Source of the DNA: Chryseobacterium gleum
GTDB lineage: Bacteria; Bacteroidota; Bacteroidia; Flavobacteriales; Weeksellaceae
Length of the DNA stretch: 64,000 bases
Direction: 5' to 3'
Assembly: GCF_900636535.1 (NCBI RefSeq)
Contig: NZ_LR134289.1
Coordinates: forward strand, 5,047,501-5,111,500
Below the pieces are notes generated by a model, which saw only the letters and a list, made by a program, of their open reading frames with translations, did no database searches and was not told the origin of the DNA. Positions within the stretch are counted from its first letter, which is position 1. Each line of letters starts with the position of its first letter. Shown in pieces: positions 25,869 through 35,490 of the stretch. The translations under genes were made by a program, and so were the position numbers.

Positions 25869-26567
25869 ATGCAAAATCACAATTTACCAACGGACGAACT
25901 TAAAAACTTTGGAATTATCAATGACGATTTTACATTTTCCAAAAAGCTAAGCGAAGATGATATTCAGAAATTTCTTCAAGGATATACCATCGTTGCCGAC
26001 AATGATAAGAATAGAGCCACTTTTCAGCTCACAGAAGATAATACAAAACTGAAGGTCATCTTTCTTGAACGAGATAAAAGCCTAACTAAACTTCTTGAAA
26101 ATAGTAAAGAGAAAGTTCAATATACGGACATTAAAGAGCTTTCAAATGAATTTCCTTCACTTGAAAAGAAGGCTTTTGTATTCGATAGTGAAACAGGAAA
26201 AGTTGTAGAGTTTGATTTCATCAAAAATGCGACAGAGCTTACTGCTATCATTGCTGATAAAAAGGATGCGCAGGAACTTAATCGTTATAAAAACGAATTG
26301 CTAAAACTTAAAGGCTTTCTACAAGATAAAGTCGACCAATATCCTGAAATAGCAAAGGAAATCACAAACGATGTAAACATTGTTTCGAGAGAGATTGACG
26401 CTGTAAGTCACATTACTGAAACTGAAAAACAACTTTCAAAAGGAGGTGATTCAGATATTCAACTGAATGTGAATGATAGAGATATGTATGAAGATGCTAA
26501 CAGAAACAGGAAGGAGCAGGAAGAACAATCTGAGGAACAGGAGAAAAGAAGAGGATTCAGAAGATAA
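25869..26567 (+). CDS. Charged coiled-coil protein of the element, function unknown
   Basis: I chose the ATG at 25869 (MQNHNLPTDELKNFG), 13 bases after the previous stop; earlier ATGs lie inside the peptidase gene. The 232-residue protein is soluble. The N-terminal part (FTFSKKLSEDDIQKFLQGYTI) resembles the start of DUF3945/DUF4099-type proteins of Bacteroidota elements, but only weakly. A coiled coil spans about 140-200, and the tail is strongly charged (NRKEQEEQSEEQEKR). No catalytic motif is seen. Confidence 0.65.
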   Translation: MQNHNLPTDELKNFGIINDDFTFSKKLSEDDIQKFLQGYTIVADNDKNRATFQLTEDNTKLKVIFLERDKSLTKLLENSKEKVQYTDIKELSNEFPSLEKKAFVFDSETGKVVEFDFIKNATELTAIIADKKDAQELNRYKNELLKLKGFLQDKVDQYPEIAKEITNDVNIVSREIDAVSHITETEKQLSKGGDSDIQLNVNDRDMYEDANRNRKEQEEQSEEQEKRRGFRR

Positions 26568-26588
26568 AATCTCAAATAATTAAAAATT

Positions 26589-28613
26589 GTGGAGAATAAA
26601 TTATCCTGGTTCGACAGAGTGATTACTCCAAAAACCAAAACTTATAAAGATTTTGAAAAAGAAATAAAAAATACAGCTCCCGAAAATTTTTTTAGAGATG
26701 GAGAAAGAAGGTTTTCCAATCAGGAAAAAAGATTTATGCAAATCTATAAATCCAGAGAAAGTCAAATGATTCAGGGATCTGCTTTTACTGTGAATTCCAT
26801 TTTTAATTCAGATAGTAAAGCATTGATTAAAACAAACTTTAAAAGCTTTAGTGAAGCTGTAAGATTCCTTGATAAACAGAGAATCGATGACAGATTTTTA
26901 ATAGTACAAGATAATACTTCCTTTAAAGAAGTAACTATTAGCGATGAAGCTTCAAAGCAAAAATTTCTTTCAGATTCTTGGGCAAAAGAATTGGAGAAAA
27001 GAACAGATTTAAGTTTGGGGATGACCAATACACAAATTGATGAACAACAGGCCCACCATTACCGGAATTATGAGATTGAAGCAGGAAAATTGGGAATAGA
27101 AATTAATCCACTCACTGAGGAACTTCACAAGAGCTGGGAAAATAGTAGTCAACTTGATTGGGAAGAAGACAGTTTCGAATTTGATGACCTGTTTTCAAAA
27201 GATGACTTTGATGAAAGTTTGGTTCCTGCATCTGGTCTTCCTGAAGGATGGATTTGGCGCGAGTACGATGATGGGAGCGGTTCTCTGAAAAGTCCAACTG
27301 GTAATATTTATTATAGTTATGATATACAAACCCAAGAATATAAGTCATCCTCATTTGGCAATGGTTGGACTGATATGAAAGATCTTTATGATCGACCGAA
27401 AAGTTTGAACGAATTCAAAACCTATGTGGAAAATGACCTGAAGGGAAAAGCACCTCAAAATAATCTTACCCCTAAGCTTTCTGAAGATGAAAAAAATAAT
27501 CTGCTCAATTACGTACTTATTAATAAAGAAAATGAATTTATCCTAGAAAATCTGCACTTAACAGATAAGCAAAGAAAGAGTTTTTCAGAAAAAGTAGAAT
27601 TTGGAACGACGGAGGGAGATTACACATTAACAAATAAACAATTAGAGAAAATTCCGGATGTACTTGACGGACATCACTTATCAAAGAATGATAAATACGC
27701 CTTGGCTTTTGGCTTATTGGAAAGACAAGGGAATGGCGAATCCTATAAATTATTACAAAATGGAGAAATTTTAAAAACTTATCTCGATGAAGATAACTTA
27801 TCAATATTCAGAATATTAACAGTCAATGATATAAATTTTAACAATCAAAACCCAAATATTATGGAAAAACAACAAGACTTTGACCAAGTAAAATATCTTA
27901 AAGACCAAATGAAATATCTCGGTTTTGGAGAAGAGGAAAAACTTCACAAAGATTTAGAAAAAGGTATCAACTCAAAAAAGCAAGAGTTTGAAATTAAGAC
28001 TAGCTCAGATAAAACCTTACCCGCAAATAAGGTTGATTTTATATTAAAATTCAATAAAAGTGAAAGCGGAGGTGTTTTTCTTAATTCCTACAATGCAAAA
28101 TTGACTAATGACAACAGTGAGGAGATCTCTCATAATTTTCCTGTTAGCCGGGATAATAGTTTTACAGCAAAAGAAGCGGTCAATCTTTTGGAGGGACGTA
28201 GCGTGAAAATTGAGTTTCTCAATCCAAAGAGTCAACAAGTCGAACCTGCTTTTGTTCAATTTAACTTCAACGAACCGAAGACCGAGAAGGGAAATTATTA
28301 CTTCCAAAATTTCTACAAAAACTATGGTGTCAATACGGCTAAGATTGTTGACAAATCTAATCTCGTATTTGACAGACCTGAATGGAAAGAAAGCGCAATA
28401 AAATCTCTAGAAAAAGGGAATGTATTAAAAGTAAAATTCAAAGAGAATGATCAGGTCATAGAAGGAAAAGCAGTTCTGGATCCTCAAAATCGAAATCTTA
28501 AACTTTATGACAATGAAATGAACAGGCTTAATACTAACAAACCTTTAGAAGGCCTGGAGCAAGATAACAAGAACGATAAAGCCAATGTTAGGGAACAAAG
28601 CATCAAAAGATAA
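26589..28613 (+). CDS. Large element-associated protein, function unknown
   Basis: The frame starts at GTG 26589 (MENKLSWFDRVITPKTKTY); no better ATG lies nearby. The 674-residue protein has a charged N-terminal part. An aromatic acidic block follows (WEEDSFEFDDLFSKDDFDES, about 195-215), then GLPEGWIWREYDDGSGS. The C-terminal domain (about 470-650) has SFTAKEAVNLLEGRSVKIEF, then NYGVNTAKIVDKS, then LEKGNVLKVKF. That C-terminal pattern recurs in hypothetical proteins of Bacteroidota conjugative transposons. It may bind DNA or modulate host functions after transfer; neither is shown. A terminator follows at 28642. Confidence 0.65.
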   Translation: MENKLSWFDRVITPKTKTYKDFEKEIKNTAPENFFRDGERRFSNQEKRFMQIYKSRESQMIQGSAFTVNSIFNSDSKALIKTNFKSFSEAVRFLDKQRIDDRFLIVQDNTSFKEVTISDEASKQKFLSDSWAKELEKRTDLSLGMTNTQIDEQQAHHYRNYEIEAGKLGIEINPLTEELHKSWENSSQLDWEEDSFEFDDLFSKDDFDESLVPASGLPEGWIWREYDDGSGSLKSPTGNIYYSYDIQTQEYKSSSFGNGWTDMKDLYDRPKSLNEFKTYVENDLKGKAPQNNLTPKLSEDEKNNLLNYVLINKENEFILENLHLTDKQRKSFSEKVEFGTTEGDYTLTNKQLEKIPDVLDGHHLSKNDKYALAFGLLERQGNGESYKLLQNGEILKTYLDEDNLSIFRILTVNDINFNNQNPNIMEKQQDFDQVKYLKDQMKYLGFGEEEKLHKDLEKGINSKKQEFEIKTSSDKTLPANKVDFILKFNKSESGGVFLNSYNAKLTNDNSEEISHNFPVSRDNSFTAKEAVNLLEGRSVKIEFLNPKSQQVEPAFVQFNFNEPKTEKGNYYFQNFYKNYGVNTAKIVDKSNLVFDRPEWKESAIKSLEKGNVLKVKFKENDQVIEGKAVLDPQNRNLKLYDNEMNRLNTNKPLEGLEQDNKNDKANVREQSIKR

Positions 28614-28641
28614 AAATTTTACTTACCATAATACCATCGGA

Positions 28642-28673
28642 AGCGGTAAGTCAATATGATTTGCCGCTTTTTT
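28642..28673 (+). terminator. Rho-independent terminator after the main tra operon
   Basis: AGCGGTAA (28642-28649) pairs with TTGCCGCT (28661-28668), with one G-U pair in RNA, around an 11-base loop. Five further T residues follow. It lies 28 bases after the stop codon at 28613 and 16 bases before the lipoprotein gene. Confidence 0.75.
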
Positions 28674-28688
28674 ATAAACTCAATTGAA

Positions 28689-29369
28689 ATGAAACTAAAA
28701 TTAATATTTCTACTTAATGCAATTCTATTTACAGTAAGTTCTTGTCACAAGGAAATCGTTTCTGAAAGTGGAGGGATTGATCTTATTTCCAATGTCTATT
28801 TTGATGCTTCGAAAGGTTTGGACCAAATGGAAAGCTTTCATCTATCTAAAATAAACTATTCTCAAAATCATTTGATAGAATTGGTTCCCGATACTTCGTT
28901 TCCGGAAATTAATAAACAAACTTACTACATTAAAGATTCATTGTACTTCCAGGTAGATCCATCAGAGAATAATATCATATTTTCAGCAGTTTCTCAAAAA
29001 CAAAGACCATTATCGGTTTGGGACAAAAAAGTAGGTGCTATATTTTCCAAGGATTGGATTCTCAACTACAGAAACAGAAGAAATTTGTCTGATACAGTAT
29101 TATTCAAAAAAAAATTTAAACGCTTTGAAATCAACTCTCCTTGGAATTATACGCGTTTTTACATTTATCCTACAGATACTATTTTACCATATTCCTTTTA
29201 CAGACACGCCGAAAAAGACTACCATGGTAGACTGGAGCGCATTGATTCTTATAATAAGAAGAGCGACATTTTCGTAACCCTTCAGCTGCTACCCAGAAAA
29301 AAATGGGATGATCAGGCAAAAGAATTATTTGAGTTCAACAACTTCGTAACAAGCAGAAAAAACAATTGA
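28689..29369 (+). CDS. Lipoprotein of unknown function
   Basis: The ATG at 28689 (MKLKLIFLLNAILFTVSSC) gives a signal with lipobox VSSC; an upstream in-frame start overlaps the terminator. The 226-residue product has a beta-rich body with aromatic segments (SPWNYTRFYIYPTDTILPYSF) and a short charged C-terminus. It ends 2 bases before the methylase-helicase ATG, so the two may be co-expressed. Lipoproteins in elements sometimes exclude incoming copies of the same element, but there is no direct evidence here. Confidence 0.7.
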   Translation: MKLKLIFLLNAILFTVSSCHKEIVSESGGIDLISNVYFDASKGLDQMESFHLSKINYSQNHLIELVPDTSFPEINKQTYYIKDSLYFQVDPSENNIIFSAVSQKQRPLSVWDKKVGAIFSKDWILNYRNRRNLSDTVLFKKKFKRFEINSPWNYTRFYIYPTDTILPYSFYRHAEKDYHGRLERIDSYNKKSDIFVTLQLLPRKKWDDQAKELFEFNNFVTSRKNN

Positions 29370-29371
29370 GT

Positions 29372-32300
29372 ATGTCATTGGATTCTTCAAATTTTAAAGA
29401 TGATATTTCTGTTATCAATGGAAGCAAGAATGAGCTTGTTGTATTTGAAAAGGAAACTGATACGCTCTCATTTCTCGAATTATTGAAGTTGAATAATCAA
29501 AACAATAACAGAACTCTTGTTACACTTAATTCTGCGAGTAATACTAATAAATTTCTCAACCGATTTAAAGATTTTGATGGGAAAATATTTTTATGTTTGG
29601 AAGCAAGCAGAATAGGGGATGCTGCAACGCTTAAAATTTTAATGGAATTGAAGCTGAAGAATAAGAATATTAAAGATATCCGAAGTATGTATGAGGTATC
29701 CCAAACCGCAAATAAGAATCTGAATGAATATCTACAAAACAAATTAAATCTTCAGAATAAAAATATTAATTTAGTTGAACCAAAAAAATCAGAGGATGCA
29801 GAAGTTATCATTAGACCAACAAGAATTTCCGACACTCAGCACTTGGGATCCAAATTTTCTGAACGAAATTCTGGAGAGTCTCTCCAAAGAAGCCAATCCG
29901 AACAAAACGGAGATTACTCAGGAGGACAAACTTTGGGCAGCAACGATGCTGGAAATGGACTTGAAAAGTCAGAACGGAACGATCTTGGAAACACAGGAAG
30001 AGAATCCATTGACAGAGCACAACCTGAAAATGTTGAAGAAAATGAAGACAGAAAACATTCCTTGGACGGAATCCTATCCGGGAGAATTGTATCCGATAGA
30101 ATCGAAAGAAGAGTAGATGATTCCAAAAATATTGAGGAATTAAATTCTCTTATTTCAAAATATAAAGGTCAAAAACTGACCAATGAACAAGTTGCAGAAG
30201 TAGTTTCTGCAGCTTGTTTTGTTTCCGAGGATAGAAAAATTACTTTACATCCAAATGTTGAGATTTCTGACGATGTAAAAAATATTTGCAATCAATACAA
30301 AAGTGGTGGTACTGCGAAGGAAGGGCGTGGAATCCTTGATGAATATTACACGGATTCAAAGATTGTGGAGGCAATTCGCAATCTTATAAAAGACCAATTC
30401 AAAAATCAAAAAGAGATTTCAGCTCTAGAGCCAAGCGTAGGAACCGGAAGTTTTCTTTATGCTATAAAAGATCTCTCTGTAAAAATAAATGTTACAGCTT
30501 TTGAAATCAATGATACTACAGCTAAAATTGCCAAAATTTTCCATCCTGAAGCTGACATCAATCTGCGCTCGTTTGAAACTGAATTTATTAATGAAAAAGG
30601 TCAAAAAACTGACGCAAATGACTATAATGAAAAGTATGACTTGGTTATTGGGAATCCGCCTTATGGAGAACATCGAGGTCTATACAAAGGATTAGGGGAA
30701 GAACCCAAAATTAGTAAGTACGAAGATTATTTTTTCAAACGTTCTTTAGATTCTTTGAAATTAAATGGTGTTTTGGCAATGGTACTTCCTTCAGGTTGGC
30801 TGAACAGGCAGAAGAAATTAGAAAATGTAGAGATTATGAAAGCCTACAGATTACCTTCAGGGGCTTTTGCCGGAACTCAGATCGAAACTGACATTATTAT
30901 CCTTAAAAAATCATCGGTAAAAATCACTGAGGATATATCTGATTATTTTGAAAAGAACCCAGAAAATATCTTAGGAGAAATTCGGAAAAAAAGCAATCGT
31001 TTTGGGAGAATGGAGCAATATGTCCACGGCAATTTGGATAATGCTTTACATATTCTGCACCGGCTTCAAAACAAAAATGAGACAGAAAGAATTGGAAATC
31101 TGTTTGAAGATTTTATTCCAGAGAATACTGAACCGGAAAACAAAAATACAGTCAATGATAAAACGGAAATAGATAATGAAACCGAAAGCGGAGTAGCACT
31201 GAATGATGTTACAGACAAAATCACTGAAGTTCTTTCATCCTTAAAGGAAATCAAATTTAAATCTCCGGCTATTGTCAAAGAAATTGAGAAATATTCCAAG
31301 CTCAAAGAACAGATAGAAAAAGATGCTCAATCTTTTAATTCCAAAGAGCTAAAGGAGGTTTTTGATAAATCCGAAAAAATAATTCAAACTCAAAAAAGGA
31401 AAGACTCAGAATATAGAACTCAGACAAAACCGGAAATCAAAAAAGGGGTTTTAAAATATCTGTTTTTCAAATCTGATGAAGTTCTAAATACTTCTCTTCA
31501 AAATAGCAGTTCAATTTCCAAAGAACAAATTGATGCTTTTCGTGATACCAATTATGACGGGACTTTGAATAATTATGGTAAACACTATCAATTTGCCAAT
31601 TTTATTGATGGAAAGTGGATGCACGATTTTTATTATGCAGAAGGAAATATTTATGCAAAGCTGGAGCAGTTAGAAAAAGATTTTGCTGATAAGTATGCTG
31701 TTGGCGGAACAGAAGATCAGTATGATAAGCAAATGAATCTGCTTCTTAGTGTTGTACCAATTCCTAAATCTTTGGATGACATATCCATTAGTCCCAATCA
31801 CGAATTTGTACACAAGTTTGCACTTGGTCAAGTAGAAAAAGAGAAATATAACCCAAATTCAAAACTGGTCGAAACTGTAATTGTAGATTACAATCTTGCA
31901 GAAAAGTTTAAAGATTTTGTAGGAGATTTATCAAGTGATGCGTTTGCAGGTTCTTCAGCTTGGGAGGTCAAAAGTTTCGTAGATAATGAAACAGTTACTG
32001 GAAGTGACAAGGAACGAAATGCTTTGGTTCGTGAAAGGCGTAAAGCTGCAGCTAATGATCTGTTTCAAAAATTCATTCGTGAAGAATTATCTGATGAATT
32101 GAGAGAACGTTTTGTAAAAGAATTTAATAGAAACTTCAATAGCATTTACGTTCCGGATTATTCCAAATTCCCATTGTTTTCGAAAATCTATCAGAATTTT
32201 AAAGGAAAAGAACTTAGATTGACTGAAGTTCAAAAAGCGGGAATCGGAAGATTAACAACAAAGGGAGTTGGGTTGCTTGCTCACGAAGTTGGTTTTGGAA

Positions 32301-34480
32301 AAACACTTTCTGGAATATTGTCAATGCACGAAGCGATGGAGCGTGGAAACGCTAAAAGACCTTTGATTGTTGTACCCAACGACAGTATTTTAAAACAATG
32401 GATAGAAACAATTTTTGAAACTGTTCCGAAGGCAAAACTAAATGTGCTGGGCAATCTTGGAAAGGATTATGATCTTTCCAAATTTGATAACAGAGATGGA
32501 GAAATCACAATCGTTACTTATGAAGGTTTTAACAATATTGGTTTTTCAGAAAATATTACTCAAGATTTAGCCGCAAAGTTTTCGTACATCTCAGAGAGTG
32601 AACTAAGAAGTGTGAACTCCATCAGCGAGCGAGATTTTCAGATAGAATTAGAAAAAGAGAGGGAGCTGGAGGGCAAAATGAAACGTGGAAAAATCCACGA
32701 CTGGGAAGATTTTGGTTTTGATCATCTAACTTTTGATGAAGTTCACAACGCCAATCATATTGTGGGAAAAGTAAGAATTGAGGATCGAAGATTTGCATCC
32801 GATTTTAGAAGCCAAAATCAACAGACTTCCAAACTTGGGATCAATACTTGGATGGCTTCGCAATATATACAGGATAAATACAATGGCAGAAATGTTACGT
32901 TACTTTCAGCTACGCCTTTTACCAATAAGCCTCTGGAGTATTATTCAATTCTTTCATTGATTGCCAATAAGAGGTTGGAAGAATCTGGCTACTTTAATGT
33001 CAACAACTTCTTTGAAACCTTTATGGAGGCGGATACTGATATGGAAATTGATGCTATAGGAGATGTAAAGTTCAAGGCCAATGTTCGGAGGTTTAAAAAT
33101 AATTCTTTGTTTCAACAGCTTTTGTCTGAGTTTATTGATATAAAAGGAGAAGATGATAACCCTGAACTGATTCGTCCTACGAAAATCAATAAAGAGTATA
33201 AAATTGAGCAGAATGATTTAACTCAAGAACAGTATGATTTACTGAAAGAAAATTTTGAAGAAACTCAAAAGGGAGCAATTTTAACTCACATACTAAATGC
33301 GAGGCTTATTGCAATTTCACCATATCTGTCACCATATTATGATGGAGAATTACCTTCAGTAAAAGAATTTATTGAAAATTCTCCAAAGCTTATTGATACA
33401 ATGAATCTGATACGGCAGAATAGAAATGATATTCCCGATGCAGGCCAGATCATTTATTCTGAGTTAGCAGTTTCAGAGTTCCCTAAAATTAAGGAGTATC
33501 TTGTAATAGAAGTTGGTTATAAACCAGAAGAAGTGGGTGTCATTACAGGAGCAACGAGCAAACCAAACAGATTGAAAATTCAGGATGATTTTAATTCCGG
33601 AAAAATTAAAATCATCATTGGCAGTGAAGCCATTCAGGAAGGAATGAACCTTCAGGAAAATACGACCGATCTGTATATGCTTTCTCTTCCCTATAATTTT
33701 ACAACCTTGAGACAAGTTGAAGGTCGTGCTTGGAGACAGGGCAACAAGTTTGAAAACGTGAGAATCAATTTTATGCTCACTAATGATAGTATCGATGTGT
33801 TTATGCTACAAAAGTTACAGTCTAAACAAGCAAGATATTTAGAAGCGATGAAGAAAGGAGCGAATGTATTAGATATTTCTGACATAAGTACCCAAGAACT
33901 CAAGACCTCTATTATTACTGATCCGGAAACGAGAGCAAATATTGAAATAGAACTCTTAAAGAAGAAAATTGAAATTGAAAAAAATAAACATCTTGCAGAC
34001 ATTGCATTTGTACTCAGAAAACACAATGACTTCCTAAAAGTAAAGGAGATGGTCACCAAAGCTGAAGAGTCATATAACAGAATCTTAGGTTATTCTAAAA
34101 ATGTTGATGGAAATACTGATTACTGGAAAAATCAACTTCCATCTTATCAGAAAACGATTGACTTGGCTAAAGCTGAAGTTCAAAAAACAGTAGAATTATT
34201 AGCTGAAAAAGGAGTTAATGTTGCAGAAATAGAAGTTCAATCCAAAAGTACAGAAGATAAAATTGTAGAGTTTGATAAGAAACTTGAAAATCTTCCTGAA
34301 ATTAGAAGTAAATTGGTAATTCAATACAAAATTGAAAAAGAGGAACAAATGAAAATTAATAAGCATAGAGACTATGTAAGAGAAAGAACCATTGATAATC
34401 GTATTTTGTATAATAGTTTCTTAGCAGTAAGCTCCAATAATAATGTTGAAAAGGTTTCTGTCATAAACAGAAAGAGGTAA
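29372..34480 (+). CDS. N6-adenine methylase and SNF2-type helicase fusion
   Basis: The 1702-residue protein starts at ATG 29372; TTG 29366 overlaps the previous stop. It carries an N6-methyltransferase with SAM motif I EPSVGTGSF (about 353-361) and catalytic NPPY (428-431). The helicase half has Walker A GFGKT (about 974-978), DEVH (1122-1125), then LLSATPFTNKP and motif VI QVEGRAWRQG (from 1448). A charged helical region ends the protein. Such fusions are widespread in conjugative elements and are thought to modify incoming DNA and resist restriction, but the exact activity is not settled. No separate endonuclease motif is seen, so a toxic restriction role is less likely. Confidence 0.88.
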   Translation: MSLDSSNFKDDISVINGSKNELVVFEKETDTLSFLELLKLNNQNNNRTLVTLNSASNTNKFLNRFKDFDGKIFLCLEASRIGDAATLKILMELKLKNKNIKDIRSMYEVSQTANKNLNEYLQNKLNLQNKNINLVEPKKSEDAEVIIRPTRISDTQHLGSKFSERNSGESLQRSQSEQNGDYSGGQTLGSNDAGNGLEKSERNDLGNTGRESIDRAQPENVEENEDRKHSLDGILSGRIVSDRIERRVDDSKNIEELNSLISKYKGQKLTNEQVAEVVSAACFVSEDRKITLHPNVEISDDVKNICNQYKSGGTAKEGRGILDEYYTDSKIVEAIRNLIKDQFKNQKEISALEPSVGTGSFLYAIKDLSVKINVTAFEINDTTAKIAKIFHPEADINLRSFETEFINEKGQKTDANDYNEKYDLVIGNPPYGEHRGLYKGLGEEPKISKYEDYFFKRSLDSLKLNGVLAMVLPSGWLNRQKKLENVEIMKAYRLPSGAFAGTQIETDIIILKKSSVKITEDISDYFEKNPENILGEIRKKSNRFGRMEQYVHGNLDNALHILHRLQNKNETERIGNLFEDFIPENTEPENKNTVNDKTEIDNETESGVALNDVTDKITEVLSSLKEIKFKSPAIVKEIEKYSKLKEQIEKDAQSFNSKELKEVFDKSEKIIQTQKRKDSEYRTQTKPEIKKGVLKYLFFKSDEVLNTSLQNSSSISKEQIDAFRDTNYDGTLNNYGKHYQFANFIDGKWMHDFYYAEGNIYAKLEQLEKDFADKYAVGGTEDQYDKQMNLLLSVVPIPKSLDDISISPNHEFVHKFALGQVEKEKYNPNSKLVETVIVDYNLAEKFKDFVGDLSSDAFAGSSAWEVKSFVDNETVTGSDKERNALVRERRKAAANDLFQKFIREELSDELRERFVKEFNRNFNSIYVPDYSKFPLFSKIYQNFKGKELRLTEVQKAGIGRLTTKGVGLLAHEVGFGKTLSGILSMHEAMERGNAKRPLIVVPNDSILKQWIETIFETVPKAKLNVLGNLGKDYDLSKFDNRDGEITIVTYEGFNNIGFSENITQDLAAKFSYISESELRSVNSISERDFQIELEKERELEGKMKRGKIHDWEDFGFDHLTFDEVHNANHIVGKVRIEDRRFASDFRSQNQQTSKLGINTWMASQYIQDKYNGRNVTLLSATPFTNKPLEYYSILSLIANKRLEESGYFNVNNFFETFMEADTDMEIDAIGDVKFKANVRRFKNNSLFQQLLSEFIDIKGEDDNPELIRPTKINKEYKIEQNDLTQEQYDLLKENFEETQKGAILTHILNARLIAISPYLSPYYDGELPSVKEFIENSPKLIDTMNLIRQNRNDIPDAGQIIYSELAVSEFPKIKEYLVIEVGYKPEEVGVITGATSKPNRLKIQDDFNSGKIKIIIGSEAIQEGMNLQENTTDLYMLSLPYNFTTLRQVEGRAWRQGNKFENVRINFMLTNDSIDVFMLQKLQSKQARYLEAMKKGANVLDISDISTQELKTSIITDPETRANIEIELLKKKIEIEKNKHLADIAFVLRKHNDFLKVKEMVTKAEESYNRILGYSKNVDGNTDYWKNQLPSYQKTIDLAKAEVQKTVELLAEKGVNVAEIEVQSKSTEDKIVEFDKKLENLPEIRSKLVIQYKIEKEEQMKINKHRDYVRERTIDNRILYNSFLAVSSNNNVEKVSVINRKR

Positions 34481-34598
34481 AGAAACCTTTAAAATTCTAT
34501 GATTATCATAACATATTAATTATCTATAAAATTAGGCTCAACTTAAAATCAATAAAAAATTAAATGATTTTTATTTTGTATTTCAAAAGTACATCGTA

Positions 34599-34610
34599 AT
34601 ATTGCAATAT
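34599..34610. promoter_or_regulatory. ArsR operator candidate 1 (ATATTGCAATAT)
   Basis: This perfect 12-bp palindrome ends 13 bases before the arsR ATG at 34624. It overlaps TAATATTG, a one-mismatch -7 box, so bound repressor would block the promoter. It shares the GCAATAT/ATATTGC half-site with the palindrome at 34973-34984. Confidence 0.65.
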
Positions 34611-34623
34611 AAAATAATGAAAT

Positions 34624-34950
34624 ATGGGGGCAACTAAGACTGAGCATTTTACGGACAAACAAAACCAAATTGCAACAATTGCAAAAGCATTAGGACATCC
34701 TGCGCGAATAGCAATTATCGAGTATTTGATGAAAGTCAATGAGTGCATCTGTGGAGATATCGTGAACGAATTGCCTTTAGCCCAACCAACAGTTTCTCAG
34801 CATTTAAAAGAATTGAAAAACGCAGGAATTATAAAAGGTAACATTTCTGGAAACGCTATCTGCTATTGTATAGACGAAAAGACAATAGAAATTCTAAACA
34901 CTTATTTTTCAGCTATAGTACAAACTGTGACCAAATCAAAATGCTGTTAA
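34624..34950 (+). CDS. arsR: ArsR-family arsenic-responsive repressor
   Basis: The 108-residue winged-helix protein contains ALGHPARIAIIEYL, then ECICGDIVNELP (C41, C43), then the recognition helix QPTVSQHLKELKNAGII. The CxC in helix 3 and a C-terminal CC pair (107-108) fit arsenite-binding sites of the ArsR family. In the absence of arsenite it would repress the operon that runs from here to acr3. Candidate operators lie just before it and between it and the next gene. The length is normal for the family. Confidence 0.9.
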   Translation: MGATKTEHFTDKQNQIATIAKALGHPARIAIIEYLMKVNECICGDIVNELPLAQPTVSQHLKELKNAGIIKGNISGNAICYCIDEKTIEILNTYFSAIVQTVTKSKCC

Positions 34951-34972
34951 GTATTTTTTTACCTTAATATAT

Positions 34973-34984
34973 CGCAATATTGCA
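34973..34984. promoter_or_regulatory. ArsR operator candidate 2 (CGCAATATTGCA)
   Basis: It contains the perfect palindrome GCAATATTGC (34974-34983) and lies 22 bases before the DUF6428-like start at 35007. It shares the GCAATAT half-site with the first candidate. This suggests a second repressed promoter inside the arsenic cluster. Confidence 0.6.
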
Positions 34985-35006
34985 TTTAAGCTATAAAGAT
35001 TCAATT

Positions 35007-35480
35007 ATGAAATTATCAGAAGTAAAACAAATTTTGCCAACATTAGAAAATGTTGAATTTCAATTAGAAAATGGAACTTTTGTTCCGGAACATTTTCACG
35101 TTACAGAAGTAGGAATGATTAATAAAAACTTCATTGATTGTGGCAGTGTCATTCGTTCAGAGAAGGTTGTGAATTTTCAACTTTGGAATGCAGACGATTT
35201 TGAACATCGTTTAAAGCCTAACAAGTTACTCAACATTATCAAACTCTCTGAGGATAAATTGGGAATCGAGGATTTTGATATTGAAGTTGAGTATCAAAGT
35301 GATACTATTGGAAAATACGATTTAGAATTTAATGGGAAAACATTTATTCTAAAAAGTAAGACTACTGCTTGTTTAGCACAAGACGCTTGTGGAATCCCAT
35401 CAGAAAAAGAAAAAAATAATCTAATTGAACTTGGTGTAAATCAAAACAATTCTTGTCCGCCAAATTCTGGATGTTGCTAA
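35007..35480 (+). CDS. DUF6428-like arsenic-operon protein
   Basis: The ATG at 35007 (MKLSEVKQILPTLENVEFQ) is preferred to an in-frame TTG at 34980 that lies in the operator. The 157-residue protein has EHFHVTEVGMINKNFIDCGS, a pattern I associate with DUF6428 proteins found in Bacteroidota arsenic operons. It has a cysteine-rich tail (CLAQDACGIP, then CPPNSGCC). The cysteines could bind arsenite, perhaps as a chaperone, but this is inference. It lies between arsR and the acetyltransferase gene, 10 bases before the latter. Confidence 0.8.
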   Translation: MKLSEVKQILPTLENVEFQLENGTFVPEHFHVTEVGMINKNFIDCGSVIRSEKVVNFQLWNADDFEHRLKPNKLLNIIKLSEDKLGIEDFDIEVEYQSDTIGKYDLEFNGKTFILKSKTTACLAQDACGIPSEKEKNNLIELGVNQNNSCPPNSGCC

Positions 35481-35490
35481 TTCAATTTCT

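Noticed and set aside
29775..30116. 113-codon frame inside the methylase-helicase gene
   Set aside because: Shadow frame in a low-complexity stretch; the main frame has clear domain motifs on both sides.
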